Shown here piece by piece: positions 1 through 8,640 of a DNA stretch of 64,000 bases. Positions within the stretch are counted from its first letter, which is position 1. The number at the start of each line of letters is the position of its first letter. A program made the translations under genes and the position numbers. Origin of the DNA: Devosia sp. (lineage in GTDB: Bacteria; Pseudomonadota; Alphaproteobacteria; Rhizobiales; Devosiaceae). The DNA lies in NCBI GenBank assembly GCA_015234425.1, contig JADGNE010000033.1, forward strand, positions 1 through 64,000, read 5' to 3'. Below the pieces are notes generated by a model. That model was given only the letters and a program-made list of their open reading frames with translations. It did not search any database and was not told the DNA's origin.

Positions 1-431
1 CGCACTTCGATCTTGTCGCCGACCTTGACCTGGTAGGACGGGATGTTGACGCGCTTGCCGTTGACGAGGACGTGGCCGTGGGACACGAACTGACGGGCAG
101 CGAAGACGGTGGCGACGAACTTGGCGCGGTAGACGATCGCGTCGAGACGCGACTCGAGCAGACCGATCAGGTTCTCGCCGGTGTCGCCCTTGCGACGGCT
201 GGCTTCGTCATAGAGCTTGCGGAAGCCCTTTTCGGTGATCGAGCCGTAGTAGCCCTTGAGCTTCTGCTTGGCGCGCAGCTGCAGACCGTAGTCCGACAGC
301 TTGCCCTTGCGGCGCTGACCGTGCTGGCCGGGGCCATAGGCACGTGCGTTCAGCGGGGACTTCGGACGGCCCCAGATGTTCTCGCCAAGGCGACGGTCAA
401 TTTTGTACTTTACGGAATGACGCTTCGACAT
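1..431 (-). CDS. rpsD: 30S ribosomal protein S4, partial (C-terminus beyond window)
   Basis: Binds 16S rRNA early in assembly of the small ribosomal subunit. The reverse strand reads [18 protein letters not shown] at the start, then [15 protein letters not shown] and an S4 RNA-binding domain ([15 protein letters not shown], then [16 protein letters not shown]). About 143 of the usual ~205 residues are present and the 3' part runs off the left edge. The ATG at 431 gives the canonical S4 N-terminus. The gene stands alone, with about 217 bases between it and the MFS gene upstream on the same strand. No ribosomal operon neighbours are visible. Confidence 0.97.
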   Translation of the reverse strand, partial: MSKRHSVKYKIDRRLGENIWGRPKSPLNARAYGPGQHGQRRKGKLSDYGLQLRAKQKLKGYYGSITEKGFRKLYDEASRRKGDTGENLIGLLESRLDAIVYRAKFVATVFAARQFVSHGHVLVNGKRVNIPSYQVKVGDKIEV

Positions 432-648
432 CGCGTATCCTTCGTTGAGTTAGAGTTCGAATGGATCGCGCCCTCCTCTGCCCTCCTTGCGAAGGACCGA
501 CAGACTCCCATCAGAGAATCCCGGGTGCGCCTATGGGCCGTTAGGCCGGAATAGGTGGGTGCGTCTTAGAGGGGCAAGGAAGGGGAGTCAAGGCCGGGAG
601 CGGCCTCGACAACAGTAAACAGCCCCGGAAAGCCGGAGTTTTTGCCGG

Positions 649-1881
649 TTACGCCATTTTCTTGTCGAGCGTGCGCTGGTCGCGCAGCTGCGGGAAGATT
701 CGGCTCCAGATGACCGCCACGGCAATAGCGCCAAAACCGCCAATCACCACCGCCGGCACCGGGCCGATGAAATGGGCCACCGTGCCCGCCCGGAACTCGC
801 CCAGCTCGTTGGAGGCGCCGATAAACACGGAATTGACCGCATTGACGCGACCGCGGACCTCCTCGGGCGTCCAGAGTTGCATGATGGTCTCGCGGATGGT
901 GACGCTGACCATGTCGGACGCCCCGACTAGCGCCAGCGCCGGAATGGAGACCCACACCGTGGTCGAAAGACCAAAGATCGCGGTGAAGAGACCGAACAGG
1001 CCGACAAAGAGGAACAGGAGCTTGCCAGCGTGGTCGCGGATGGGGAAGCGCGTGAGGAACAGCGCCATGGCGATGGCGCCAATGCCGGGCGCTGCGCGCA
1101 GGAGGCCCAGCTCCTGCGGACCCGCGTGCAGAATATCCTTGGTGTAGACCGGCAGGAGGGCCACTGCCCCGCCCATCAGCACGGCAAACATATCGAGCGA
1201 AATCGCGCCGAGCACCACCTTATTGGAGCGGATATAGCGGAAGCCGCCGAAAATGGTCTCGAGGCTCTTGGCCTGGCTGTCGCGCACCCGGGCCGGCTTG
1301 GGGATCATCAGCACAGTAACGACGGCGCACGCCAGCAGCACGGCCGAGGTGCCGAAGGCGACGGAGGGGGCGATGCCATAGAGCAGGCCACCGGCGGCAG
1401 GGCCGAGAATGGCCGCCATCTGCCAGGCTGTGGCATTGGTGGTGATGGCGTTGGACAGCGCCTCGGGCGGCACCAGATTGGGCGCTAGCGACTGCGCGGC
1501 CGGGCTCCAGAAGGCGCGGGCCGTGCCGAGGAGGACCAATATGCCGAAGATCGGCCAGACCTCATGCTCCTGCGCATTGACGAAGGTGAGGAACCCCAGG
1601 GCGCAGACCAGTTCGACCGTGAGGCAGACGGCCATGATCCCGCGTCGATTGAAGCGGTCGGCCGTCAGCCCTGTCACTAGGATCAGCAGAAGCGCCGGCA
1701 GGAAGAGGCTGAGGCCCACAAGACCGAGCAGGAACACATTGCCGGTGACATCGTAGATTTGCCACGCCACCGAGACAGACATGATCTGGACGGCAAAGCT
1801 GACCAGCAGCGTCGTCAGCCAGAAGAAGCGGAAGCCCTTGTAGGTGAGGGCGATGCGGTGTTTTTCGGTGGGAGCATGCAT
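649..1881 (-). CDS. MFS transporter, drug/siderophore-exporter-like
   Basis: Predicted 410-residue inner-membrane permease with about 12 hydrophobic segments. The N-terminus (YKGFRFFWLTTLLVSFAVQ) and the loop LTADRFNRRGIMAVCL match the MFS loop 2-3 motif; a long cytoplasmic linker around residues 190-215 separates the two halves. This layout resembles the EntS/MFS_3 exporter branch, but the substrate cannot be read from sequence. I start at the ATG at 1881 (MHAPTEKH), because the upstream in-frame extension is polar and has no better ribosome site. No operon partner is evident: rpsD follows after a gap and trmJ precedes on the same strand 73 bases away. Confidence 0.85.
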   Translation of the reverse strand: MHAPTEKHRIALTYKGFRFFWLTTLLVSFAVQIMSVSVAWQIYDVTGNVFLLGLVGLSLFLPALLLILVTGLTADRFNRRGIMAVCLTVELVCALGFLTFVNAQEHEVWPIFGILVLLGTARAFWSPAAQSLAPNLVPPEALSNAITTNATAWQMAAILGPAAGGLLYGIAPSVAFGTSAVLLACAVVTVLMIPKPARVRDSQAKSLETIFGGFRYIRSNKVVLGAISLDMFAVLMGGAVALLPVYTKDILHAGPQELGLLRAAPGIGAIAMALFLTRFPIRDHAGKLLFLFVGLFGLFTAIFGLSTTVWVSIPALALVGASDMVSVTIRETIMQLWTPEEVRGRVNAVNSVFIGASNELGEFRAGTVAHFIGPVPAVVIGGFGAIAVAVIWSRIFPQLRDQRTLDKKMA

Positions 1882-1953
1882 GATGCTCAATCGATTGCCA
1901 CGCCATCGCCCCGCCGTCAAAGGCGGAAACGGCTCAAAGCGTACACAAACGCC

Positions 1954-2763
1954 CTAGTCTTTCGGCTGTTCGGGCTTTTGCGGCTTCTGCCGGTTGGGAT
2001 TGGGGCGTTCATGGCGGCGGTCGATCGAGGAGATCACACCGCGCAGGGTTCGGATTTCCTGGCTCGAAAAACGGCCGCGCGTCAGCGCGGTGCGGAGATT
2101 ATTGACCATGCTCGGCTTCTTGGCCTCGGTCGTGAAGAAGCCTGACTGATCGAGCACACCTTCAAGATGCTCGAAGAGGCCAACCAGTTCGGTCCGCGGT
2201 GCGGGCTCGTGCTCGACCTCGAACGGCAGCGCCCGTCCGGCTTCGCTGGTGCGGCGGAATTCATAGCTCATCAGCAGGACCGCCTGCGCGATATTGAGAG
2301 AGGCGAACGCCGCTTCGACTGGCAGGGTGACAATGGCGTCGGCCATAGCCACTTCGTCATTGAGGAGACCCCAGCGCTCGCGTCCGAACAAGAGGCCAGC
2401 CTTCTTGCCGCCGGCAATATGGGCCGCCATGGCGCCGGACGCTTCCTCCGGGCCATAGACTTCCTTCTGCATGTCGCGGGAGCGGGCGGTCGTGGCGTAG
2501 ACCAGCGTGAGGTCGGCAATCGCGGCTTCGAGCGTGTCGTAGACGGTGACGCGTTCGAGCACGTGGTCGGCCTTGGAAGCGGCAGCGACCGCCTTTTCGT
2601 TTGGCCAGCCGTCGCGTGGGCGAACGAGGCGCAGGTCCCACAGGCCGAAATTGGCCATGGCGCGGGCGGCCGAACCGATATTCTCGCCCAGCTGCGGCTC
2701 ACACAGGATGATCGCCGGAGTCGGAGCCAAATTGATCGGTTGAGAACTATCCGTGCCTGCCAT
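1954..2763 (-). CDS. trmJ: SpoU-family RNA 2'-O-methyltransferase, TrmJ-like
   Basis: Predicted SPOUT methyltransferase of 269 residues that would use SAM to methylate a ribose 2'-OH, probably of the tRNA anticodon loop. The family motifs are visible: ILCEPQLGENIGSAARAMANFG near the N-terminus (motif 1, residues about 19-40), GLLFGRERWGLLNDEV (motif 2, about residue 125) and LNIAQAVLLMSYEF (motif 3, about residue 155). The charged C-terminal extension, ending in a Lys/Pro-rich tail, matches TrmJ more than TrmL. The start at 2763 (MAGTDSS) is preferred to an in-frame upstream codon. The substrate nucleotide is inferred from the family only. Confidence 0.85.
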   Translation of the reverse strand: MAGTDSSQPINLAPTPAIILCEPQLGENIGSAARAMANFGLWDLRLVRPRDGWPNEKAVAAASKADHVLERVTVYDTLEAAIADLTLVYATTARSRDMQKEVYGPEEASGAMAAHIAGGKKAGLLFGRERWGLLNDEVAMADAIVTLPVEAAFASLNIAQAVLLMSYEFRRTSEAGRALPFEVEHEPAPRTELVGLFEHLEGVLDQSGFFTTEAKKPSMVNNLRTALTRGRFSSQEIRTLRGVISSIDRRHERPNPNRQKPQKPEQPKD

Positions 2764-2821
2764 GTGCCGCCATCCCGTGAATAAGGACGGCGGCATAGCC
2801 TAATTGCCGCCGCGGGGCAAT

Positions 2822-3418
2822 TCAGGCGACTCGGCCCTGCAGCGGCAGCGGGCGAACCTTGGATGATGCCTGCCATTCGCGATCGAGAATGGCAAAATGC
2901 AGCTCCTCGTCCCATTCACCCTGGAAAAACGCATGTTCGCGATAATGGGCCTCAAGCCGCATCCCCAGCTTCTGCATCAGCTTGGCGGTATGGTGATTGC
3001 GGCCTTCGCATTTCACGAACAGGCGATGGATGCGGAAATGGCCGAATGCGACGTCGAAAACCGAAGACAGGGCTTCGGACAGATAGCCATTTCCGGCATG
3101 AAGCGGATTGATCACGAACCGCACTTCGCCCTGGCCGGCGGTTGCGTCGGACCAAAGCAGGCTCACCTGGCCGATGAGGTCGCCTTCAACCTGACGGACA
3201 AGCGCGGCGCTGATCGTGTCGCCGGGGCGCTGCAACGCCGTGTGGCCGCACATGATATCGACTGCGCTCGCAACCTCTTCCGGATAACGGGTGGGGCGCA
3301 CGACGTAACGCTGCACGCTCGGCAGCGTGTGATAGCGCGCAACCGCGGCCACATCGCCGCGCTGGAAAGGCCTGAGCACCAGGCGATCCGTTTTCGTACT
3401 GAGGCTAAAACCCGGCAT
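2822..3418 (-). CDS. GNAT N-acetyltransferase, RimJ/RimL type
   Basis: 198-residue acetyl-CoA-dependent acyltransferase. It begins STKTDRLVLRPFQRGD, the standard opening of RimJ/RimL GNATs, and contains the acetyl-CoA loop region (INPLHAGNGYLSEALSSVFDVAF) and the C-terminal HRLFVKCEGRNHHTAKLMQKLGMRLEAHYREH block. I chose the ATG at 3418 because the 13 residues upstream are not family-like. A paralogue lies just upstream at 3597-4163 on the same strand; both end in a similar F(F/K)(Q/G)(G/R)EWDEE-type segment, so they are probably an old tandem duplication. The acceptor (protein N-terminus or small amine) is unknown. Confidence 0.85.
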   Translation of the reverse strand: MPGFSLSTKTDRLVLRPFQRGDVAAVARYHTLPSVQRYVVRPTRYPEEVASAVDIMCGHTALQRPGDTISAALVRQVEGDLIGQVSLLWSDATAGQGEVRFVINPLHAGNGYLSEALSSVFDVAFGHFRIHRLFVKCEGRNHHTAKLMQKLGMRLEAHYREHAFFQGEWDEELHFAILDREWQASSKVRPLPLQGRVA

Positions 3419-3596
3419 GATCCACAATCCCTCCGCAAACACACACGTTTCAGACAATAACGCGGAGGGGAAACCGAAGTTCCTGTAATCATTGGCAGAA
3501 TTGGGATAACAAAGTCGAGATCAGGAAAACTCGGCTTTCCACGATTATGCGGGCGCAGAAACCTTAACATAGGTGGGAAATTGATTTTGTTCGCCA

Positions 3597-4163
3597 CTAA
3601 AGCGAGCTTGCCGTCCACTCGCGCGCGAGTATGGCATAGATGTATTCTTCGTCCCAACGGCCCTTGAAAAGGGCGTGTTCGCGGAAATGCGCCTCACGCC
3701 GCATCCCGAGGCGCTCCATCAGGCGCCATGACGACGTGTTGAGCGCATCGCAGCGCGCAAACACACGGTGGAGTCCAACGCCATCGAAGGCCAGCGACAG
3801 CATCGCCCGGGCGGCCTCGGAGGCCAGTCCTCGCCCCTGGGACTGGGGATGGAAAATCCACCCCAGTTCGCCCTGACGGGCGTCCCGAGAGCGCAGGATC
3901 AGCGACACTTCTCCAAGGACCGGCCCGCCGTCGCGGCTTTCCACGGCCAGGATGATCCGGTCCCCGTCCTCCTCCATGCCGGTCTGGGTGGTCCGCTGCT
4001 GTACCGCCATTGCACATTCTTCGCGGCTGAGCGGCGGATCGAAGAGATAGCGCGCGACGATTTCGAGGCTGCGATAGGCGAAGACGTCGTCGACATCGCC
4101 GCGCGTAAACGGTCGCAGCTTCAGGCGCTCGGTCTCTATCGGAAATTGCGGTATAGGTGCCAT
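3597..4163 (-). CDS. GNAT N-acetyltransferase, RimJ/RimL type (paralogue)
   Basis: 188-residue GNAT. The opening FPIETERLKLRPFTRGDVDD, the acetyl-CoA-binding segment IFHPQSQGRGLASEAARAML (R/Q-x-x-G-x-G/A loop) and the closing HRVFARCDALNTSSWRLMERLGMRREAHFREH are typical of RimJ/RimL acetyltransferases. The start ATG at 4163 (MAPIPQ) removes a non-conserved upstream extension that would overlap the divergent gene at 4249. It lies about 180 bases upstream of its paralogue, so the two may be co-transcribed. The substrate is not predictable. Confidence 0.85.
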   Translation of the reverse strand: MAPIPQFPIETERLKLRPFTRGDVDDVFAYRSLEIVARYLFDPPLSREECAMAVQQRTTQTGMEEDGDRIILAVESRDGGPVLGEVSLILRSRDARQGELGWIFHPQSQGRGLASEAARAMLSLAFDGVGLHRVFARCDALNTSSWRLMERLGMRREAHFREHALFKGRWDEEYIYAILAREWTASSL

Positions 4164-4248
4164 TGCACTCCCCCGCCTCATAATCTCTGGCCCGGAGCCC
4201 CGTGGCAAGTCGCTTGCGTGGCCGCACGACGCATGCCAGCCTGCGCCC

Positions 4249-4692
4249 ATGTCAGGCCAGCATCATCCAGAGATCGATCTCTCCGCCCGCTGCGATTGCG
4301 GCGCCATCACCCTGTCGGTGAAGGGGCGGATCCTCTCGATGTTTCAATGCGCCTGCGTGAACTGCCAGAAGGTGAGCGGCAGCGGCCATTCCTCGGTGGT
4401 CCTCGTGCCGGCCGACAGCGTTACCATCAGCGGCGCGACCGGATCCATCTCGCGACCGGCTGCCTCGGGCGCCAGTTTCACGCGGCACTTCTGTCCCGAA
4501 TGCGGGACGACATTGGCTGCTGCCAGCTCCAGAGCGCCCGGGGTGAAAATCCTGCCCGTGGGGCTTTTTGCCGGGCAGAACGACTGGTTCGCACCCAACC
4601 AGCTGATTTTCGCGCGTGACCAGATGGGCTGGGACCTGATCGCCGATCATTTGCCCCGCCACCAGACCTATCGGGGAGCGCCCCAGCCATGA
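4249..4692 (+). CDS. GFA/CENP-V family zinc protein
   Basis: 147-residue protein of the glutathione-dependent formaldehyde-activating enzyme (GFA) fold. The expected zinc ligands are visible: C15 and C17 in RCDCGAI, C34, C36 and C39 in CACVNCQK, and C82 and C85 in FCPECGTTL. Most members have no proven reaction, so a role in formaldehyde handling should not be assumed. Its last four bases overlap the start of the TfoX-N gene (ATGA), so the two are probably translationally coupled. Confidence 0.85.
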   Translation: MSGQHHPEIDLSARCDCGAITLSVKGRILSMFQCACVNCQKVSGSGHSSVVLVPADSVTISGATGSISRPAASGASFTRHFCPECGTTLAAASSRAPGVKILPVGLFAGQNDWFAPNQLIFARDQMGWDLIADHLPRHQTYRGAPQP

Positions 4693-5021
4693 GCCTTGCC
4701 CGGGAAGAACTGGCCGATCGGGTGCGAGACCTGCTCCCGCCCAACGCCATTGTGCGGGAGAAGAGAATGTTCGGCGGCATCGCCTTCATACTCAACGGCA
4801 ATATGCTGGTCTGCCCTGTCAAAGACGGATCGATGATGGTGCGGGTCGGCAAGGAGGGCATGACCGAAGCGCTCGAACACGGGGCCGAGCAGATGACCAT
4901 GGGCGAGCGAACCATGGCCGGCTTTGTCATCGTCACCGGCGACATGGTGGAAGACGAGGACAGCCTCGCCGCATGGATAGACCGGGCCCGACGCTTTGTC
5001 GAAACCCTGCCGGCCCAATAG
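4689..5021 (+). CDS. TfoX N-terminal domain protein
   Basis: 110-residue protein that is essentially one TfoX_N domain ([17 protein letters not shown], then [20 protein letters not shown] and MMVRVGKEG). The RMFGG-(I/V)-x-F block is the family signature. In gamma-proteobacteria this domain forms part of the competence regulator Sxy/TfoX; stand-alone versions in alphaproteobacteria have no established role. It overlaps the GFA gene by four bases and precedes icd by 116 bases. Confidence 0.8.
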   Translation: MSLAREELADRVRDLLPPNAIVREKRMFGGIAFILNGNMLVCPVKDGSMMVRVGKEGMTEALEHGAEQMTMGERTMAGFVIVTGDMVEDEDSLAAWIDRARRFVETLPAQ

Positions 5022-5137
5022 CTCCTGTCTGGGCAAGCCCCCATGCCGTGCGCGCGTTTGCGCTTTTCGCTGACGATGCTATAGGGGCTTTCGACGCTGG
5101 CCGAGGGCCAACACAAGCAAATCCAGGGAGTTGTTCC

Positions 5138-6349
5138 ATGAGCAAAATCAAAGTCGCCAATCCGGTGGTCGACCTCGACGGCGACGAGATGACCCGCATC
5201 ATCTGGCAGGCGATCAAGGACAAGCTCATCCATCCCTACCTCGATCTCGACATCAAGTATTATGATCTGTCGATCGAGAACCGCGACGCCACCAACGACC
5301 AGGTGACCGTGGACTCCGCCAATGCGATCCGCGAATATGGCGTTGGTATCAAGTGCGCGACCATCACTCCTGACGAAGCCCGCGTAGAGGAATTCGGCCT
5401 CAAGAAGATGTGGAAGTCGCCCAACGGCACCATCCGCAATATTCTGGGCGGCGTGATCTTCCGCGAGCCGATCATCTGCAAGAACGTGCCGCGCCTGGTT
5501 CCCGGCTGGACCCAGCCCATCATCGTCGGCCGCCACGCATTCGGTGACCAGTATCGCGCCACCGACTTCACCTTCCCGGGCAAGGGCACGCTGACCATCA
5601 AGTTCACCGGCGAAGATGGCAAGGTCATCGAGCACGAAGTGTTCCAGGCTCCGGGTGCCGGCGTCGCCATGGCCATGTACAACCTCGACGACTCGATCCG
5701 CGACTTCGCCTATTCGAGCTTCAACTACGGCCTTGCCCGCGGCGTGCCGGTGTATCTGTCGACCAAGAACACCATCCTCAAGGTCTACGACGGCCGCTTC
5801 AAGGATATCTTCCAGGAGATCTACGAAGCCGAGTTCAAGGAAAAGTTCGAAGAAGCCAAGATCTGGTACGAACACCGCCTGATCGACGACATGGTCGCTT
5901 CCGCTCTCAAGTGGTCCGGCGGCTATGTCTGGGCCTGCAAGAACTATGACGGCGACGTGCAGTCCGACATCGTGGCCCAGGGCTTTGGCTCGCTTGGCCT
6001 GATGACCTCGGTGCTGGCGACGCCAGATGGCAAGATCGTTGAATCTGAAGCGGCCCACGGCACCGTGACCCGCCACTACCGCCAGCACCAGCAGGGCAAG
6101 GAAACCTCGACCAACTCGACCGCGTCGATCTTCGCCTGGACTCGTGGCCTGGCGCACCGCGCCAAGCTGGACGACAATGCCGAACTGGCCAAGTTCGCCG
6201 CAACGCTCGAGAAGGTCACCGTCGACACCATCGAAGAAGGCAAGATGACCAAGGATCTTTCCCTGCTCGTCGGTCCGGATCAGCCGTGGCTGTCGACCCT
6301 CGGCTTCCTCGATGCCATCGACCAGAACCTGCAGAAGGCCATGGCGTAA
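5138..6349 (+). CDS. icd: NADP-dependent isocitrate dehydrogenase
   Basis: Oxidatively decarboxylates isocitrate to 2-oxoglutarate in the TCA cycle. The 403-residue product belongs to the eukaryotic-like homodimeric IDH group (usual length about 405). It opens [19 protein letters not shown] and contains [15 protein letters not shown], the substrate-binding block [12 protein letters not shown] and the NADP region [12 protein letters not shown]. The ATG at 5138 follows CCAGGGAG and gives the family N-terminus, so an upstream in-frame extension to 4973 is rejected. The gene is followed at once by a strong terminator and is probably monocistronic. Confidence 0.97.
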   Translation: MSKIKVANPVVDLDGDEMTRIIWQAIKDKLIHPYLDLDIKYYDLSIENRDATNDQVTVDSANAIREYGVGIKCATITPDEARVEEFGLKKMWKSPNGTIRNILGGVIFREPIICKNVPRLVPGWTQPIIVGRHAFGDQYRATDFTFPGKGTLTIKFTGEDGKVIEHEVFQAPGAGVAMAMYNLDDSIRDFAYSSFNYGLARGVPVYLSTKNTILKVYDGRFKDIFQEIYEAEFKEKFEEAKIWYEHRLIDDMVASALKWSGGYVWACKNYDGDVQSDIVAQGFGSLGLMTSVLATPDGKIVESEAAHGTVTRHYRQHQQGKETSTNSTASIFAWTRGLAHRAKLDDNAELAKFAATLEKVTVDTIEEGKMTKDLSLLVGPDQPWLSTLGFLDAIDQNLQKAMA

Positions 6350-6370
6350 GCTTCGGCTGGATAGAATAGG

Positions 6371-6401
6371 AAAGGCCGGGGATATTCCCCGGCCTTTTTT
6401 G
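6371..6401 (+). terminator. Rho-independent terminator of icd
   Basis: Inverted repeat GGCCGGGGA / TCCCCGGCC with a very short loop, followed by six T residues and then GTTTT, 22 bases after the icd stop codon. Confidence 0.9.
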
Positions 6402-6570
6402 TTTTGGCCGGTCCGCCGCCAAGTTCGTCTGGACTGCCGGGTATCGGGGCAAGTCCGGCTCAGGCAAAAGGCCAGGACACTGGGCGAAGTACTCAGCACT
6501 AAAAAGGTTTTGACGCATTATTGCCCCCGGCCCTACTCATTCAGAGGCGAGTGGTGGGGGGATTACCGAA

Positions 6571-7569
6571 ATGAAGAAGCGGCTGCTGGTGCCTGCATTG
6601 ATCCTGGGCGGCGTTTACCTGTTCAATGCGAGCTGGCGCGTCGCACCGCCGTCCGGTGACGGGCCGCAGCTGATCGCCCATCGCGGCGTGCACCAGACCT
6701 ATCACCGCGACGGCCTCGAAAGCGACACCTGCACGGCCGAGCGCATCGACGAGCCGCGACATGGGCTGCTGGAAAACACCTTGCCTTCGATGGACGCCGC
6801 CTTCCGCTCCGGTGCCGACATCGTCGAAATCGACGTTCATCCCACAACGGACGGCCATTTTGCGGTGATGCACGACTGGACGGTGGATTGCCGCACGGAA
6901 GGCCAGGGCGAGACGCGGGCCCACAGCCTCGCCGAACTCAAGGCGCTCGATATCGGCCATGGCTACACTGCCGATGGCGGGGAGACATTTCCCTTTCGCG
7001 GCAAGGGCACAGGGCAAATTCCGGAATTGGGCGAGGTGCTGACTGCATTTCCCGACAAGCGTTTCCTCGTGAACTTCAAGAGCCGTGAGGCGCGCGAGGG
7101 CGACATGCTGGCCACCTTGCTAGCCGAGCACCCGGAGTGGCGGAATGCCATCTGGGGCGCATATGGCGGCGACGAGCCGACTTTTCGTGCGGCCCAGCAG
7201 ATCGAGGGGCTCAATGTCTGGTCGCGGCGCGGACTGACGGACTGCCTCATACAATACGAGCTCTACGGGTGGACGGGGATAGTTCCGGAAAGCTGCCGCA
7301 ATACCAAGGTGATGATCCCGATCAATGCCGCGCCATTCCTCTGGGGGTGGCCCAACCTCCTGCTGCAACGCTTCGCCGATGCGGGAAGCGAGGTGATCCT
7401 GCTCGGCCCCTATGGCGCGGGCGATCCCGGCACGGCGGGCATCGATGACCTGGAGACCCTCGCGCAGATCCCGGAAGGGTTTTCGGGCTATGTCTGGACC
7501 AATCGGATCGAGCTGGTCGGACCCACGCTAAAAGGTTTGCCTCTTGCGCAAATCGCGCCGGCACCGTAA
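6571..7569 (+). CDS. glycerophosphodiester phosphodiesterase family protein
   Basis: 332-residue protein with an N-terminal hydrophobic anchor or signal (LLVPALILGGVYLFNASW). A GDPD catalytic domain follows: LIAHRGVHQ (active-site His-Arg), LLENTLPSMDAAFRSGADIVEIDVH (metal-binding E and E-x-D) and FAVMHDWTVD (second catalytic His). Family members hydrolyse glycerophosphodiesters to glycerol-3-phosphate and an alcohol. The insertion between AHRG and ENT (residues about 35-60, with one Cys) is longer than in the E. coli enzymes. Probably exported or membrane-tethered. It stands 43 bases before the DMT permease and could be cotranscribed with it. Confidence 0.85.
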   Translation: MKKRLLVPALILGGVYLFNASWRVAPPSGDGPQLIAHRGVHQTYHRDGLESDTCTAERIDEPRHGLLENTLPSMDAAFRSGADIVEIDVHPTTDGHFAVMHDWTVDCRTEGQGETRAHSLAELKALDIGHGYTADGGETFPFRGKGTGQIPELGEVLTAFPDKRFLVNFKSREAREGDMLATLLAEHPEWRNAIWGAYGGDEPTFRAAQQIEGLNVWSRRGLTDCLIQYELYGWTGIVPESCRNTKVMIPINAAPFLWGWPNLLLQRFADAGSEVILLGPYGAGDPGTAGIDDLETLAQIPEGFSGYVWTNRIELVGPTLKGLPLAQIAPAP

Positions 7570-7612
7570 CCACACAGTCATAAAGCCTCTGGTATGGTAG
7601 AGGCATTCTTAC

Positions 7613-8530
7613 ATGGGCCGCGGCCCTTTTTTCCTGGATATTGCGATGCCGATCGGCGTCATACTGGCCTTTGTCGGCTACGCTGTTTTTTCGTTTGCCG
7701 ATGCGCTGATCAAGGCTGTCGGGCCGACCATGTCGGTATTTGAAATAGCTTTTTTCACCACGAGCTTTTCCATCATCCCGCTGATGCTGCACAAGCGCGG
7801 CGAGCGCTGGCGGGACATGTACAAGCTCCATCATCCCTGGCTGGTCCATATTCGCTGCGCTACGGCCATCACCGCCACCGGCTGCGTGATGTATGCATTC
7901 ACCCATATCCCGTTTGCCGATGTCTATGCGATCGCCTTCACCACGCCGATCTTTGTGACCCTGCTGTGCGTGCTGCTGCTCAAGGAAAATGTCACGGCGC
8001 TGCGCTGGTTTTTGTTGTTTGTCAGCTTCATGGGGGTGGTGCTGGTCATTCGGCCGGGGATGCGCGACCTGCAGCTGGGCCACTATATCCTGGTGTTCAG
8101 CTCTATGCTCGGCGCCTTCACCACCATCATCCTGCGCCATGTCGCGCCGCGGGAACGGCGGGTCAGCCTAGTCGGCCTGCAGGTGCTTTATTCCGGCATT
8201 ATCAATGGCTTGCTGATGATTCCGACATTCGTCATGCCCAGTTTCGAGCAATTCCTGATCTTCCTCGCCATCGGCCTCCTCGGCGGCGTCGGCGGGCTCC
8301 TGATCATCTCGGCAACGCGTCGCACACCGGCCAATCTCATTGCGCCGGTGCAGTATAGCCAGTTGATCTGGGCCATTATTTTCGGCGCCGCTTTCTTCGG
8401 GGAATTCCCGGACTGGATCGCCATTGCCGGCATGTTCGTGGTGATTGCTTCGGGCGTCCTTAACGTGCTCAGCGAGAACCGGCCCATCCGCTGGAAGCCA
8501 CGCATCTTCTTCTTCCGCGCTGGACTTTAG
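7613..8530 (+). CDS. DMT family permease (two EamA domains)
   Basis: 305-residue inner-membrane protein with about ten transmembrane segments arranged as two EamA repeats. The first ends near VLLLKENVTALRWFLLFVSFMGVVLV and the second near GAAFFGEFPDWIAIAGMFVVIASGVL, each with the conserved Glu after the hydrophobic helix. The substrate is unknown. The ATG at 7613 has AGAGG nine bases upstream. An ATG at 7646 is possible, because bases 7615-7631 form GGGC-CGCG-GCCC followed by six T, which looks like a compact terminator inside the 5' end of the longer frame. Confidence 0.8.
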   Translation: MGRGPFFLDIAMPIGVILAFVGYAVFSFADALIKAVGPTMSVFEIAFFTTSFSIIPLMLHKRGERWRDMYKLHHPWLVHIRCATAITATGCVMYAFTHIPFADVYAIAFTTPIFVTLLCVLLLKENVTALRWFLLFVSFMGVVLVIRPGMRDLQLGHYILVFSSMLGAFTTIILRHVAPRERRVSLVGLQVLYSGIINGLLMIPTFVMPSFEQFLIFLAIGLLGGVGGLLIISATRRTPANLIAPVQYSQLIWAIIFGAAFFGEFPDWIAIAGMFVVIASGVLNVLSENRPIRWKPRIFFFRAGL

Positions 8531-8588
8531 CGTCGCATCTGCGCCGAGTTGGCTAGCAGACTGTTAGCATTGACACACCTCAAATGCG

Positions 8589-8617
8589 AAAACGCCCCGT
8601 CACTAACGGGGCGTTTG
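8589..8617. terminator. bidirectional terminator between the DMT permease gene and alaS
   Basis: AAACGCCCCGT / ACGGGGCGTTT inverted repeat with a four-base loop. The A and T runs flanking the stem let it serve both converging genes. Confidence 0.8.
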
Positions 8618-8640
8618 CAATTGGATTATCCGAACCTGCT

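Noticed and set aside
4478-6499. Long minus-strand frame across icd
   Set aside because: Shadow of icd and its neighbours; no recognisable domain.
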